NCBI RefSeq assembly: GCF_026262505.1
Contig: NC_067207.1
Span: 16,832,082-16,896,081, forward strand
Length of the DNA stretch: 64,000 bases
DNA from: Trichomonas vaginalis G3
Taxonomy: Eukaryota > Parabasalia > Trichomonadida > Trichomonadidae
Direction: 5' to 3'
Part shown: positions 47,152 through 58,234 of the stretch, piece after piece
Numbering within the stretch: the first letter of the stretch is position 1
Layout of the letters: every line of letters begins with the position of its first letter
Notes under the pieces: model-generated
Databases searched by the model: none
Seen by the model: only the letters and a program-made list of their open reading frames with translations
What the model was told of the DNA's origin: nothing
Position numbers and translations under genes: made by a program

Positions 47152-47972
47152 ATGAATTTTACAAAACCACCGTTACCCTTCTTTGGAAATAAGAGTAGAT
47201 GTAAAGATATTCTATTGAGAGAACTTAAGAAACTACCGAATGGTCTAACATTTGTAGACTTGTTCGGTGGAAGTTTCTATATATCTCATTTGTGCCATAC
47301 AATATTTCCTGACTCAAAGATTATATGCAATGACTTCGACAACTATATGAACCGTCTCAAACATATACCAGACACAAACAAAATATTGAAAGAGTTAAAA
47401 GAAAAGATACCTATAGGTAAGATGGAACGTATACATTAGATAAGAAAATACTGTCAGAGAGGTTTTTGAAAAAGGCAGAGTATATTGACTGGGATAGTAT
47501 ATCTGCTAGACTATTATATAGTGGTGCTATAAGAGTTCATGACATTGAAACACTTATGTCAAACGTTTTATATCTTAACTATACAAAGGTTTTTCAAAGA
47601 GAAACATAGAAAAATATACTGAGGGTATAGAGTTTGTGAGATGTTATTGGACAGAGTTGTATGAAAAATATAAAAACAAGGAAAATGTTTTCTTTATAGT
47701 AGACCCGCCGTTCTTTAACACATACGATTTTCAATACCAAGTAGACTGGACTTTGAGAGACTCTTTAGAAACTTTAGACGTTTTACATAACCATCCATGC
47801 TTTTACTTTACATCCGATTAAAAGTGGTTTGGAAAGTGTCATGAGATGGTTAGAGGACATACATGACTATGAGTTTAGATATGACAAGATAGAATATGAG
47901 AGAGGTCCTATAAACTGGAGAAAGTGTCACAATAAAGAAATTTTATTGGTAAGTAAATGTGGTTTGAAATAG
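47152..47972 (+). pseudogene. Dam-type adenine methyltransferase, frameshifted copy
   Basis: Same gene as 21318-22136. Breaks occur after ERI (47430s; CATTAG for CCATTAG), near 47465 (GTTTTTG), 47590 and 47820 (GATTAAAAG for GATAAAAG). DPPF and the SAM motifs are retained in pieces (VDPPFFNTYDF). Some substitutions (C for W at the WTEL site) are not shared with element 1. Confidence 0.75.
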
Positions 47973-48088
47973 GACTACTTGTTTTAGGTTTTTTCCATTG
48001 TGTCATTTATTTATTTGACGTGGCAGAAAGATATAGAGAATATGAAGATGAACCAATGTCTGCAAATGTTCAGCATATGTACTCGTAA
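47957..48088 (+). CDS. 43-aa single-span membrane protein
   Basis: Intact: MWFEIGLLVLGFFHCVIYLF, then a charged tail (ERYREYEDEPMSANVQHMYS). Overlaps the methyltransferase stop by 16 bp. Role unknown; in a particle-forming element it could act in membrane association or lysis. Confidence 0.5.
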   Translation: MWFEIGLLVLGFFHCVIYLFDVAERYREYEDEPMSANVQHMYS

Positions 48089-48111
48089 GAGATATTTTTA
48101 TCTAATATTAA

Positions 48112-48472
48112 ATGGACGCACAGAACTTAGCGAATGCACAGCAACCTGGACAACCAAACCAGAGAATATTCCAAATGAAGTTAGAATACAAACTGCAATG
48201 GCAAACTATGGTCAAGTGCCAACAGATGTACAAATGCAAACTGCCATGTCAAATGACGCTGCGTTAGGTTTGCCACCATGGTATGCAAATATGAGATGGA
48301 AAGAGTTTTATACAAACCCTGAAGTGGGATATAACAACTTTATGCAGATGACGCGAACACAGGAGTTGACCCAGAATATGTTTTCTACCAGAGGAGAAAC
48401 AGAATGTATGAGCTCCAGTTAAAGAATGCTATGGAACTCAACAGGAAACGTAAGAGACTAGGCGGACATTAG
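48112..48472 (+). pseudogene. conserved small protein, frameshifted copy
   Basis: Same gene as 22277-22638. One C is missing in AACCAGAG (AACCCAGAG in element 1), and one A is missing near 48330. Confidence 0.55.
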
Positions 48473-48490
48473 ATTTTTACATATAGTAAA

Positions 48491-48732
48491 ATGGGTTTCT
48501 TCAGTAGTATTGGAAACTTCTTTCGAAATGTTGGAAGAGGTATATGGAATGGAATAAAAACCGTAGGAAGAGGAATTTGGAACGGAGTCAAAAATATTGG
48601 TAAAGAGTAGGTCAGTTCGTTGGTATTATACCTAAAGACCCTGAACCAGAAGAACAAGCTCCTGTTATACAACAGCCTGAACCTGCACCACAGTCTAGTT
48701 GGCAACCAAATCCAACACCTCAACCGTATTAA
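48491..48732 (+). pseudogene. membrane-active-like small protein, frameshifted copy
   Basis: MGFFSSIGNFFRNVGRGIWN ... GVKNIGKE then stop; one A is missing in GGTAAAGAG relative to element 1 (GGTAAAAGAG), while the AAAAA and GTAGGTC sites are complete here. So the two copies carry different lesions. Confidence 0.5.
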
Positions 48733-48743
48733 AAAATTATTTT

Positions 48744-49586
48744 TTACCGTTCGATAGTAGTTGTATATGAAACTAAGTTCTAAGTAAAACGCGTGGTATA
48801 ATGGAATTATTCTTTTTCTTCCATCTGTAGTAAACCATACTTGAAAGTCTGAAATACTTCCACTCGGCGGTTCATATAACTTTGTAGGTTTTTCGTAAAA
48901 GTCATTTGCCAAGCATAAGAAAGAGTTTTGAGCGCCAGAAAATGAAGCATGAACAATAATAGCAGCTGGGTCGAAAACATCTTTAAATAAATATGGTTCA
49001 TCTCTTGCATATCGACTGTAAATATTTGCTAAAGGAAGTTCGACTTTCTGATTTAAACATTCTTTGCAAATAATACCATGACATTGCAGTGAATTCTGTA
49101 TATATTGTTCGTCTTTCTTTGGATTGTCTTCGTAGATTTGAAATGACACTTGTGAATTTTGTTTGTCATATACAATTCTCACATAAAGTGTGCTCTCGGT
49201 ATTTGCATATTCATCAGCATATTTTGCATAACATGAATTTATTTTATCTTCTATATTTTTTAACGCAGTCTGTAGAGAAGATGAAAGGTCAACTTGTATT
49301 AGCTCAATTTCTTCCCACATTTTTCGTTTCCCTTCAGATATATAATCTATATGAAAACCTTACAATAAATGGAAAAACTTTTATCTTCTACAGACACAAA
49401 CTTCATTCTACGAAAGCCAATAGCTTTGTGACAGATGGGGTCTCTTAACCATCTTAATGGGTAGTCAAAACGATAGCCTTCATGCTTTACGGTCTCTGTC
49501 TCAAACTTTTGACCGACATTAGTAAAAAGTTCATCTAATGGTTTAGTTGTAGCAACTCTTGAATTTTCTTTTTCTATTGGAAGCAT
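48744..49586 (-). pseudogene. possible minor capsid protein, frameshifted copy
   Basis: Collinear with 22907-23746. Breaks near 48770, 48985, 49030, 49055, 49355 and 49430, all one-base changes in short runs. Confidence 0.55.
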
Positions 49587-49603
49587 ATTTTATCTAGAAT
49601 AAA
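49587..49603. promoter_or_regulatory. 17-bp bidirectional promoter
   Basis: ATTTTATCTAGAATAAA; one A shorter than element 1. Confidence 0.5.
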
Positions 49604-50892
49604 ATGTCAAATGAAACAGCGTCTATGAGAGAAATACAACACAACCGACAACTCATTATGCAAGCTCTAAATAAGAACACAACAAACTTTTCAAACTATT
49701 CTAAGATATCTGAGTCATTGAAAGAAGGAAACTTAAAACTGACATTAAACCCAATGACAGATGAGTTTCTGTTTCAAGACAATAAGAACCATACTGTCTG
49801 TATAAATCCAACAAAAAGAACTTTAAACGAGAAACCTATAGATGAACTTCTTTTGAAAGCAGATAATTGACAACAAGCTGACAAAGAGTATGTCATTGAA
49901 AAGTTCAAGAAGAACATGACAGAGCAGATGCAACATATGCAACAAAAGAGGATGTTGAAAAGAAAGCTGACAAAGAGTATGTTGACGATGAGTTAGCATA
50001 TCTGGCTAGTGGGTTAGTGAAGAAGGCAGATAAGGAATATGTGATGAAAAAGACAATGAAATTATAAAAAAGGGTTGAATGGTACCATGAACGGACATCG
50101 AAGATTTTAGAAGGTAAAGCCAATACAGGGTGGGTTTCAGGATGTTTAGACCTTAAAGCCGACAAAGAAACTGTAGATATGTTGACACAAACGGTTTCAA
50201 GTCATACCAGAGGTTTAATGGAAGATGGACAACAGTTGAAAGAGCTTGAGAAAGGTGTTACAGAGTTAAGGAATACAAAAGCAGACTCGACATGGATAGC
50301 TGGATATGTAGATGCAACAAAAGAACGTATTTTAGCATGGACAGAAGGAACATACCCACAAAAATATCATAGACATAGCATCTCTGACGTAAATGAACTT
50401 GAAGAAAGTTATATAAAAAAGCAGACAAAACAGAGCTTCAAACATTAAAGACAGAAATACTTCAAACAGTATATCCTATAGGTTCTATTTATACGTCAAT
50501 GAACTCTACCAGACCAGAAGTAGTACTTGGTCTCGGAACTTGGACTCAAATAGTCGACAGGTTTTTGTTATTGTGCAGACTCTTCAAAGGAAACAGGTGG
50601 AAGTAAAACGATTTCAGGTGAAAATTTACCTGCACACAGTCACTACATAGATTTAAGTACATCAAGCAAGGTTGGCATAAGCATAGATATTGGGATGGGT
50701 CAGGAATGACAAAAGGTAAAGGATATGATGTTAAAGACAGGTTAAGTTTGCTATAAATTGTTTACTGGAGTGACACTCAGGGAGATGGAAACCATACAAC
50801 ATCGCGTTTCGGGATATACACAAACAACGGGACAAAGTAAAGATTACATGCCGCCATTTATGACAGTTTACGCATGGTATAGAATTGCTTAG
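49604..50892 (+). pseudogene. phage-tail-fibre-like protein, short-shaft copy, frameshifted
   Basis: Same ends as 23765-25271. The shaft lacks about 220 bp that in element 1 encode the two HTH-type (THTHTIANITNL, GHTHSISEITDL) units; in their place is ATKEDVEKKADKEYVDDELA-type sequence. Later parts match again and the C-terminal domain is present but broken in several places (near 50560, 50670, 50735, 50800). Confidence 0.65.
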
Positions 50893-51850
50893 TCGTCATT
50901 TTCAACTTCTTTTAGCATATTCGTCAGGAGTTGTCTTATATTTGTTAGGAACTGTCTTTGAAAGTATACCACCTTGAACTTTGACAAGTTTGAAACGAGG
51001 TTCTGACAATAGTAGTTTTTATCTTCTGCTTGCAGTCTGTACATTTTGCCATGTTTTGCCTAAACTTCATAATATTCTCTTGTATACTTTCTTCTATTTT
51101 TACGAACACGAAGTGGAGTACCTGTCGAGTTCCATTGTTGTCATAGTCAATAGTATTTTCATATGGGTCGCGTTTAGGTATTTCTATTTTTACTTTGTCA
51201 CCTTTCTTAAGTTTGAAGCCTGGCATTCTTTTCTTGTTTGTCTCTTTTGACTAAACTATTAAACTATATAGTCTTTCTCTAAGTCGGGGTTGTTTTTCAT
51301 TTCTTCGGGGGAGTGGTTTCCCAAACCTTTTTGTTTACGGCTATTGTAAATATTTAAAACTTGTCTCATCTTTGCCATGGAGAAATGTCTATATTTGTCG
51401 TCATATGACATTTCATCTACCTCACCACCTTGTGGTTGGTTTAAGTCTCTTAAGATTTTTATACAACTGTCAATGACACCAAGAGCAGAATGGTTTTGGT
51501 CGACAATGAAATATTGGTTTACATTTTTTGAACGCAGATAGTTTTTAATATCGTCTGATTTGAAAGAACTTTCACAGTCAGATGTCAGTTTTGTTGGATG
51601 GTATTTGTCAACGAATATTGTCAAAGCTGCAGATATCTAAAATATTTTTGGACTGTAATGGTATGGCTTCACAGTATCTTGTGTTTTGACCGACAAATAT
51701 TAGCCAGTATGGTGGTCCATCTTCTCTATACCTCGGAATGTTTTCCAAGATATCCATAAACCAAGCATTTGGTGTTGAACTAAAGATTTTTATCATGAGT
51801 GCTTTCTTTGTTGCCTTAGAAACATAGGGGTCCTTGTTTGGATTCGTCAT
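50889..51850 (-). pseudogene. integrase, frameshifted copy
   Basis: Matches 25268-26227. Breaks at about 50910, 51000-51060, 51110, 51230, 51265 and 51630. Catalytic D33, D92 and D128 codons remain. Confidence 0.75.
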
Positions 51851-51866
51851 TTTTTACCCATAAGAA
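51851..51866. promoter_or_regulatory. 16-bp bidirectional promoter
   Basis: TTTTTACCCATAAGAA between the integrase and the 133-aa gene. Confidence 0.5.
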
Positions 51867-52268
51867 ATGGGTTTATTTGGCGCATTAGCAGGAGTTGCAT
51901 CCAGATTTTTGCCCGCAGTGGGAACAATAGCCAGAGGTGCATTTGGAATTGGAAGGAAGATTTTGAGTACATTAGGTATACTGAAAGAGAAAGCACAACC
52001 TATTATACAAACTGTACAGAAAGGTTGGGATGTAGCACGAGATGCAGCAAATCTTATTCCAAATCCTGAAACAAGAGGAAAAGTTCAAGGATGGATGGAC
52101 AATGTAGGAAGACAAGCAGGAAACTATTATAACAAAGCAAATGACTACTATAACCAAGCAGGGCACTATATGGACCAAGGTGAAAGATTCTTTAACAGAG
52201 GATATAACCATGCACAACAGTGGGTAAACAACAACCAACCTCAACCGCCTCAAACGTGGGGAATGTAA
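51867..52268 (+). CDS. small amphipathic protein (133 aa), intact copy
   Basis: Differs from the 26245-26646 protein by one residue (D for E in QKGWDVARDAAN). Conserved open frame in both copies, unlike its neighbours. Confidence 0.5.
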   Translation: MGLFGALAGVASRFLPAVGTIARGAFGIGRKILSTLGILKEKAQPIIQTVQKGWDVARDAANLIPNPETRGKVQGWMDNVGRQAGNYYNKANDYYNQAGHYMDQGERFFNRGYNHAQQWVNNNQPQPPQTWGM

Positions 52269-52286
52269 ATTTTTTACTGAGATGAA

Positions 52287-52441
52287 ATGAACAATACAGC
52301 ATTGAGACAAATGGGTTCAAGATGGATTTGTCGACTTCCAGCAGTTACACAACCACGTGTTTGTCAAGTTCTCCTATACCTCAGGAAGTTTTAGACCGAC
52401 TTAAAAAACCTAAACAACCAGTTGAAAACAAAACAAACTAA
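52287..52441 (+). pseudogene. 51-aa conserved small protein, one-base deletion
   Basis: Same start as 26666; CTCCTATACC replaces CTTCCTATACC and shifts the frame. Confidence 0.5.
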
Positions 52442-52459
52442 AATTTTTACTGAGATGAA

Positions 52460-53044
52460 ATGACCGAAGAAGTTGAAACGGTAGATTTGACACCACAAAC
52501 AAAAAGTTCAGAACCATTGTCAAAACCTGTCAAAGAACTTACAGATGAAGAGAAAAATTCAATAATAGAAAGTGCCAGGTCTGGAAATACAAACCCTAAC
52601 TACAAAGTCACTTTTCATAGAAATGGAACGGCTAGTATCTCAAAAAAGAAACAGACTCTCACAAATAAAATATTGAAGTCTGAAGGAGCTTTCGAGACAA
52701 CAGATGGAAAAGTTTACTTCACTGACCAACAGTTCATTATAGAACATCTCATTGACTTAGAGTCGAAATATTCTAAACTTTACAACAAACACAAAAAGTT
52801 GAAAGGAAAACAAAAACAAATGGCATATGATATTTATGAAGATGTTGACGACACAACTGTTCCTGCAGGTGAGGTAAAGTCAGAGGAACCGAAAAGTGAC
52901 GAAAAACCGATAGAAGAAGAGAAACCAAAAACTGAAGATAAACCAAAACCAAAGTTTAGTTTCCAAACTAAACCAAGTCAACCTTCATTAGCTGGTATGG
53001 GTTGGCGTCAAAGACTTATGGCAGCAGGCGGTTACGTAAAGTAA
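52460..53044 (+). CDS. 194-aa charged coiled-coil protein
   Basis: Intact. MTEEVETVDLTPQTKSSEPL, folded middle (NPNYKVTFHRNGTASISKKK; YFTDQQFIIEHLIDLESKYS), acidic/Pro linker and a basic end (SLAGMGWRQRLMAAGGYVK). Leader TTTTTACTGAGATGAA as in the 51-aa gene. It lies just upstream of the polymerase; a terminal-protein or scaffold role is possible but unproven. Confidence 0.6.
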   Translation: MTEEVETVDLTPQTKSSEPLSKPVKELTDEEKNSIIESARSGNTNPNYKVTFHRNGTASISKKKQTLTNKILKSEGAFETTDGKVYFTDQQFIIEHLIDLESKYSKLYNKHKKLKGKQKQMAYDIYEDVDDTTVPAGEVKSEEPKSDEKPIEEEKPKTEDKPKPKFSFQTKPSQPSLAGMGWRQRLMAAGGYVK

Positions 53045-53073
53045 AGAAAAAACATTTTTTTATTTTTATAAAA

Positions 53074-55210
53074 ATGCCCCCATATAGAATGGATAGAAAA
53101 TCTGCTAGAATAAAAGCAGAGTTAGAAAGATATGGTTGGAAAGTTTCGAAGAATTTTAAATATAGGAAGGGAAGACCCATAAAAGTCTATGACAAACTGG
53201 CTGGTCTTCGCTATGAAATGGACTTAGAAACAGCACGCGCAAACTATCCAAACAGATTAGAGAGGTTAGAAGAAGAACGTCTTATGGACATGCCTTTCGA
53301 TGTTACTGAGCCTCAAGTTGAAGGACACGACGGCTTTGCCAGATTCTACTGGAAACATGACGAACAATTGTATCCTTTGAGAAGGAAAAAAGGAAAAGGT
53401 GAAGACAAACATGCTCCCATGGAAAGAACAAGATATGCATATGAAAAGTACCGTGAAGTTAGAAGTCAAATTACATCTGGTCGAACCTTTACAGTAAACT
53501 TTGACGAAGGAAAGAACAAAGAAGGCTTCATGGGTGTACTTGCTGCAATTCAAGACGGAAATAAGAAAGGATACAATCTCAGACTAACCGTAACAGATTT
53601 GGACGGTCATATATACTATGCACATGGCAATGTCACAACAGCCGCACAACTTCTTGACGCTTTCAAGACTACAAAGAGAGAACAAATGGTTGACTCCGAC
53701 TCAGACATTTTGAACGCAATTGAAGGAATTGCAAGTGTCAAGTTCGAATGGTACCAACCTAACCCTCAAGCAGTCAGACAACATGCTGGATACTTCCCGT
53801 TCATAAATAAGTCTGACATTGACTTGACAAGGTATGGAATTTACAATTCAATTGAAACAATTGTCAACGAACCTTGCATTCTTACATGTCTCAGGAACTC
53901 TGGTCTTGTTACAGAAGAGAAGATGAAGTATCTTGAGTCATGTGTGAAGACAAGGTACATGCTCAGAAGTCAATTGGCAAAAATTGCACCGTTGGCAAAT
54001 GTCAATATCCGAGTCAACATACCTACAGCTAAAGGTTCTTCACACGACGACTATGTTGTTGACAAAGACTTACCATGGTTGAAGATTGTAATTGTCCACA
54101 ACCACTTCATGTTGAACGAAAGTCTTATGTTCGGAAAAGGCAAGTGCAACATTGTCAGAGCTGTAAACATTCTTTTCGAGAAAGGTTTGTTGGAACCAAT
54201 TCCAGATGACAAGCTGACAGAAACTTTTGTACCAAAAGACGAAACAAACTTTTCACTGTTAGCAAGACCAAAAGTTGTTCCAGACAAAGTTATAGCACAA
54301 AAGAAGTACACAATTCCACAAGGAGTTGGATTGTTCGGATACCAACCTGAACCAGAAGAACTTCCAATGAGGTTGCAAGAACTTCAAGATGCTATAAACA
54401 AACTTCCATTGAGACATCCAATCGACGTCAAATTGTATTGGAGAGCATCTGAGTTAGGTCAGAAGGTTTTATATGAAACAGGTTGCTTCGACGATGTTTA
54501 TGAGATAACAGGAGAAGTTTCTCAGAAGATAAGAGACTCACTTGAATTTCCACAAACTGGACCAATTGGTTGCGACAAGTTCGACTCAGATGAAAAGATA
54601 TACTATGTCGACCTTAACGCTGCGTACATGAGGTTCGTCCAATATATTCCAACTGGAATTCCAAACGAAGATGGTGAGTTCCCAGGAAGGAACTATACAG
54701 TTGGAAAAGTCATACAACAACTGTATGATATTAGGAAAGCTTCAAACCCCAAACTTGCAATGACACTCAAATTGCTTATGAATTCGACATGGGGATATTC
54801 CATTAAAAAACCTCAAAAGATGAAGAGTAAACACTATGAGAAGGTCGACAACTTTGTTGAAAGGTTCTCCCCTTTTGTTTTGAAATACGAATTACTCAAG
54901 GTCAAAGTGGCTTAGTAACCACATTAAAACCTATTGTCGAACATTGGTCTTATCCTCAGTTCGCAAAGCAGTCCTTGACAACTACAAATTCTTCTCCGAG
55001 TCAAATCAAAGTGTGGTATACTACGAGAACATCGATGCACTCATGACGAACGAAGAAGGGTATAACAAACTCATTGAAATGGGAATGGTCGGTGAAAAGA
55101 TGGGTCAATTCAAATTGGACAAAATTTTCACCGAAGTTCATGTCCTCTCCAAGCGTAAGTACTGGGGCATACTTGAAGACGGCACAGAAATAAAACATTG
55201 CATGAAATAA
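53074..55210 (+). pseudogene. family-B DNA polymerase, nearly intact with late frameshifts
   Basis: Start MPPYRMDRKSARIKAELERY (53074, behind TTTTTATTTTTATAAAA). Open for 614 codons to 54915, then two or three indels up to about 55010, after which the frame continues to a stop at 55210; about 712 codons in all. Motif A YYVDLNAAYMRF (D513), motif B TLKLLMNSTWGYS (K566-G574), motif C YYENIDALM (55019-55042), end KYWGILEDGTEIK. The A-to-B gap is about 50 residues, shorter than in Phi29-type polymerases with the TPR-1 insert. Motif C has Asn for the first Asp of DTD in both copies. No clear exonuclease motifs are seen, so activity is uncertain. Confidence 0.75.
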
Positions 55211-55217
55211 AAAATTT

Positions 55218-55325
55218 TTATTCGAATTTGAATCGGACAGGTCGAGTTACACCATTCTTGGTCTCAAACTCATATATAACCTGTTTGTCTGTATTTTCGT
55301 CGACTATGGCACGAGACACGAACAT
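55218..55325 (-). CDS. 35-aa conserved small protein
   Basis: MFVSRAIVDENTDKQVIYEF, ending RPVRFKFE; same frame as 29588-29695. Confidence 0.4.
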   Translation of the reverse strand: MFVSRAIVDENTDKQVIYEFETKNGVTRPVRFKFE

Positions 55326-55355
55326 TGACCAAACGGACAAAAAGTGTCATTTCAG

Positions 55356-55625
55356 ATGGTCACGCAGCCAATCGCATTCGAGCACTTCGAAGAAGCCTTA
55401 CGTTCCAAGGGAGAGGGTGTCTGGTGCAAGGCAGAGGTCATGAAACTCTACGAGCAGTACATCCTCAATGCCTGGGAGGACAAATCGTCCTTGGATTGGC
55501 AATTCTACCAACTCCTCTGGGACGACCTCCTACGCAACTGGGATGACGAAAGAGTCCAATTCAGAGGTCAGGAACTACTTGTCCAAATTATCCTTAATTT
55601 AAGCCGCTTACAACTAAAAACCTAA
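55356..55625 (+). CDS. small conserved protein, about 89 aa
   Basis: Start MVTQPIAFEHFEEALRSKGE; 55344 has GTG in the same frame. Acidic/aromatic C-terminal half (LLWDDLLRNWDDERVQF). Intact here, frameshifted in element 1. Confidence 0.5.
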   Translation: MVTQPIAFEHFEEALRSKGEGVWCKAEVMKLYEQYILNAWEDKSSLDWQFYQLLWDDLLRNWDDERVQFRGQELLVQIILNLSRLQLKT

Positions 55626-55666
55626 ATTTACTCGGGGTTTCCCCCTAAAATAAAATTTTTTTACTC

Positions 55667-56361
55667 TTAGAAACACTCGAGGTTCTCCTTACGGTTGTTG
55701 AGCTTGTCACCGTCAATGTGTCTGACCTTCGTCTTCTTGTTTGGATTTGGAACCCATTGAATTGCGACAAGCTTGCCCATGGAGATTGAACCGCGATTCC
55801 GAAGGGTAAGGTTCAAGTGTCCCAAGTTGTTGAGGACTGGGGTAAGAACCTTGCCTGTCTCCTTGTTGCGGATTTGTATGGGTAGGGTTGGGAAATTTCG
55901 TAAGCGTCATCGGCAACAAGGGTTGCCCAAACTTCCTTTTCTTCGTGTTTCTCTTCTTCTTCCTCTTCTTCTTCGTGTTCCTCTTCTTCCTCGAAAATTC
56001 CTTCTTCAATTTGGTGCTCACGAATTACGGTGTTGCATGTTCTGTCCTTTCCGAGTACCTTCCAGATGGCATCTATCTCTTCGAAGAAACGGTAGATGAG
56101 TCTGGCAAGGTCTCGGTTCTCTCTCGCGTAAATGCGCAAGGTTTCCGTCAAATCATTCAGGACTTTCTCATTGGAAGCTTGGTTCATGAGGAACTCACCT
56201 TTAAGTCCCTTCATCTCTTCCATAAGACTACTTTGGAGAGTCTTAACGGTGTTTGTCAGATGAGCTTTCAAATTCAAAATTTGAATTTGAACTGGGCGCT
56301 TGTCTGGCAACATTGAAAGGACATCTGCCATTGTGTTCGGCTTCGGTGCTTGTTCGGACAT
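55667..56361 (-). pseudogene. coiled-coil plus HNH-like protein, one frameshift
   Basis: MSEQAPKPNTMADVLSMLPD; intact coiled coil and Glu-rich linker (IEEGIFEEEEEHEEEEEEEE), then YEISQPYPY and a break at 55876 (GGATTTGTATG; element 1 has GGATTTGGTATG). The C-terminus reads VRHIDGDKLNNRKENLE. Same HNH pattern and same absence of the first catalytic His as element 1. Confidence 0.6.
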
Positions 56362-56393
56362 CGAAAAAATGAAGTGGTTTGAGAATGACGGTT

Positions 56394-56978
56394 TTACTTC
56401 AAAAAGCTTGTTATGACGGTTAAGTCATACAACAAGTTTAAAATAATATCTTGTTCTTCTTCTGAACGTTTGTTGTCTCTTCCGATAAAAGTTTCGAACA
56501 TGAGAACCAAAAAACGTTTTTTGAGATTGCGGAAGAGTTCAGGCAAACGTTCATATTCTGGATATGTTGGGAGCAGTTCGAAACATCTGAGCTGACTTTC
56601 GGACAAAATTGGGACAATGTCAGAAAATTCATCTTTGGTCGGACTGCTTGAAGGTAAGTCCCTTACATGTAAGTAGCTCTGGTAAAGTCTTCTCATTTCT
56701 GCTAACTTTTGGAGTATAGCTTCGTAGTTTAGAAGTTTTAATTTTAATTGTCTTATTCCACTCTTTACTTCTAAACGGTAACTATCCATGAGGTCAAGAG
56801 TAGCTTTGGTAGCTTTAAGTGGAGCTATCTGTTCCTTGACTTCTGCAATTTTGGTTGCAATTGTGGTTTGAGCTCCTTCAAGTTCGCCGTCTATGTCGTT
56901 CTCAACGCCTTCAACCATGGCTTGAAACTCTTCATCGGTCCATTGAGATTGGTGTGGGACGAATTTAACTTGCTTCAT
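56394..56978 (-). CDS. coiled-coil protein, 194 aa
   Basis: Intact; differs from 30767-31351 by two residues. Confidence 0.65.
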   Translation of the reverse strand: MKQVKFVPHQSQWTDEEFQAMVEGVENDIDGELEGAQTTIATKIAEVKEQIAPLKATKATLDLMDSYRLEVKSGIRQLKLKLLNYEAILQKLAEMRRLYQSYLHVRDLPSSSPTKDEFSDIVPILSESQLRCFELLPTYPEYERLPELFRNLKKRFLVLMFETFIGRDNKRSEEEQDIILNLLYDLTVITSFLK

Positions 56979-57006
56979 TCAAAAAATGAAAAAAAAATGT
57001 TTTTAC

Positions 57007-57396
57007 TCAAAACGTTAAGGTTGACTGAACTGGTTGGATGTCGCCTTCACAGGTTATGTAGAACGGCTGACCCGAGAAGTGAAGGAGAGACTGAATTGCC
57101 AATTTCATATGGGGTAGGGGGTTCTCCTTGTTTGGTATTTTTATCCAAGGACGTTTGTTTAGGAACTTAACAAGAGCTTCTCTTTTGGCGTCCTTTATGC
57201 CATCGTAGGCTGTCCCGTCTGGTATTTGAATTGGAATTCCAGTCGAAGTCTCGAGCTGAAGTGTAGACCTTCCAGAAATAGTGGTGAACTTGACCTTGGG
57301 CTTCATTACCCTGCGCAAGTACTGCTTAACAACTTCATTTATCTCTATAAGGTAAATTGCCTCGTCAAATCCTTCTGGCATTCCGAGTCCTTCCAT
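57007..57396 (-). CDS. 129-aa protein, diverged homologue of 31691-32065
   Basis: MEGLGMPEGFDEAIYLIEIN, ending QSLLHFSGQPFYITCEGDIQ then PVQSTLTF. Pairing with the element 1 gene is clear at the ends and poor in the middle. Only 28 bp separate it from the coiled-coil gene, so the Cys-rich ORF is absent. Confidence 0.6.
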   Translation of the reverse strand: MEGLGMPEGFDEAIYLIEINEVVKQYLRRVMKPKVKFTTISGRSTLQLETSTGIPIQIPDGTAYDGIKDAKREALVKFLNKRPWIKIPNKENPLPHMKLAIQSLLHFSGQPFYITCEGDIQPVQSTLTF

Positions 57397-57524
57397 CCGA
57401 CAGGAAAATATTTTCCCGACAACTGGAAAAAAATTTCCCGACGACAGGAAGAACTCTTCCAGTTGTCCGTCCGTAAACCATTCAAATTTTCGAAAATTGA
57501 GAACTTTTGGTCGAACTTCAGAAA

Positions 57525-57606
57525 AAGTTTTTCCTTCCGACAGGAAAGGTTTTTCCTTCCGACAGGAAAGGTTTTTCCTTCCGACAGGAAAGGTTTTTCC
57601 TTCCGA
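57525..57606 (+). repeat. 22-bp minisatellite in the divergent promoter
   Basis: About four copies of a 22-bp unit built on GTTTTTCCTTCCGACAGGAA. It occupies the same place as the unrelated 21-bp array of element 1. Shorter palindromic pieces (CCGACAGG, CCGACGACAGG) continue upstream to 57400. Confidence 0.85.
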
Positions 57607-57624
57607 CGGTTAAGCCACAAACAG

Positions 57625-58206
57625 ATGTCCGACGTCCCACCAACCGAGCCCATATCCCAACCAGAAGAACCGAAAGCTGCAGAACCACAACAGTCTCCTC
57701 AGCAACCTCAGTTCCAGCAAGTACCTCCGATTTACTACCAATTTCCACCTCAAGGTTACTACCTACCACAAGGCTTCCCGAACTACCCTCCTCCTCAGCC
57801 TATGCCTTACTTCCCCAACCCTTGGATGTTTATGCAAAACCCTGCCCCACAATTCCAATCTCAATCCAAGAGAGACCAAGAGTTCGAGGAAGGTCTGAAC
57901 CGCTTACGCAAAGAGTATGCTACTACCCCAATGGAAGAAGACAGGCTTTCAGTCTCTTCCCTCAAATCGACCGATTCGACTCGTACCACAGATTCAGTTC
58001 GTGACCGTGACGACTACCTCAAGCAGTCTGAGAGACTCTTCATCCTACAATCATTTACAGTTGGAGCTCTCAAGAACATGCGCAATTACGAAGGTCAGAC
58101 ACCAGCTGGAGACCGCAAAACAGACGTACTCGCAAGAGCAGTCCAACTGGTCAAGACAAAGACTGAGATAGTCGACTTCATTCTTGCAGCTTGCCCATAC
58201 AAGTAA
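57625..58206 (+). CDS. Pro/Gln/Tyr-rich protein
   Basis: Intact 193 aa from MSDVPPTEPISQPEEPKAAE; one PQGFPNYPP repeat unit fewer than element 1. Same leader CGGTTAAG...ATG. C-terminal domain almost identical to element 1. Confidence 0.6.
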   Translation: MSDVPPTEPISQPEEPKAAEPQQSPQQPQFQQVPPIYYQFPPQGYYLPQGFPNYPPPQPMPYFPNPWMFMQNPAPQFQSQSKRDQEFEEGLNRLRKEYATTPMEEDRLSVSSLKSTDSTRTTDSVRDRDDYLKQSERLFILQSFTVGALKNMRNYEGQTPAGDRKTDVLARAVQLVKTKTEIVDFILAACPYK

Positions 58207-58234
58207 AAAAATAAACAATTACGAGTTAAACTTT

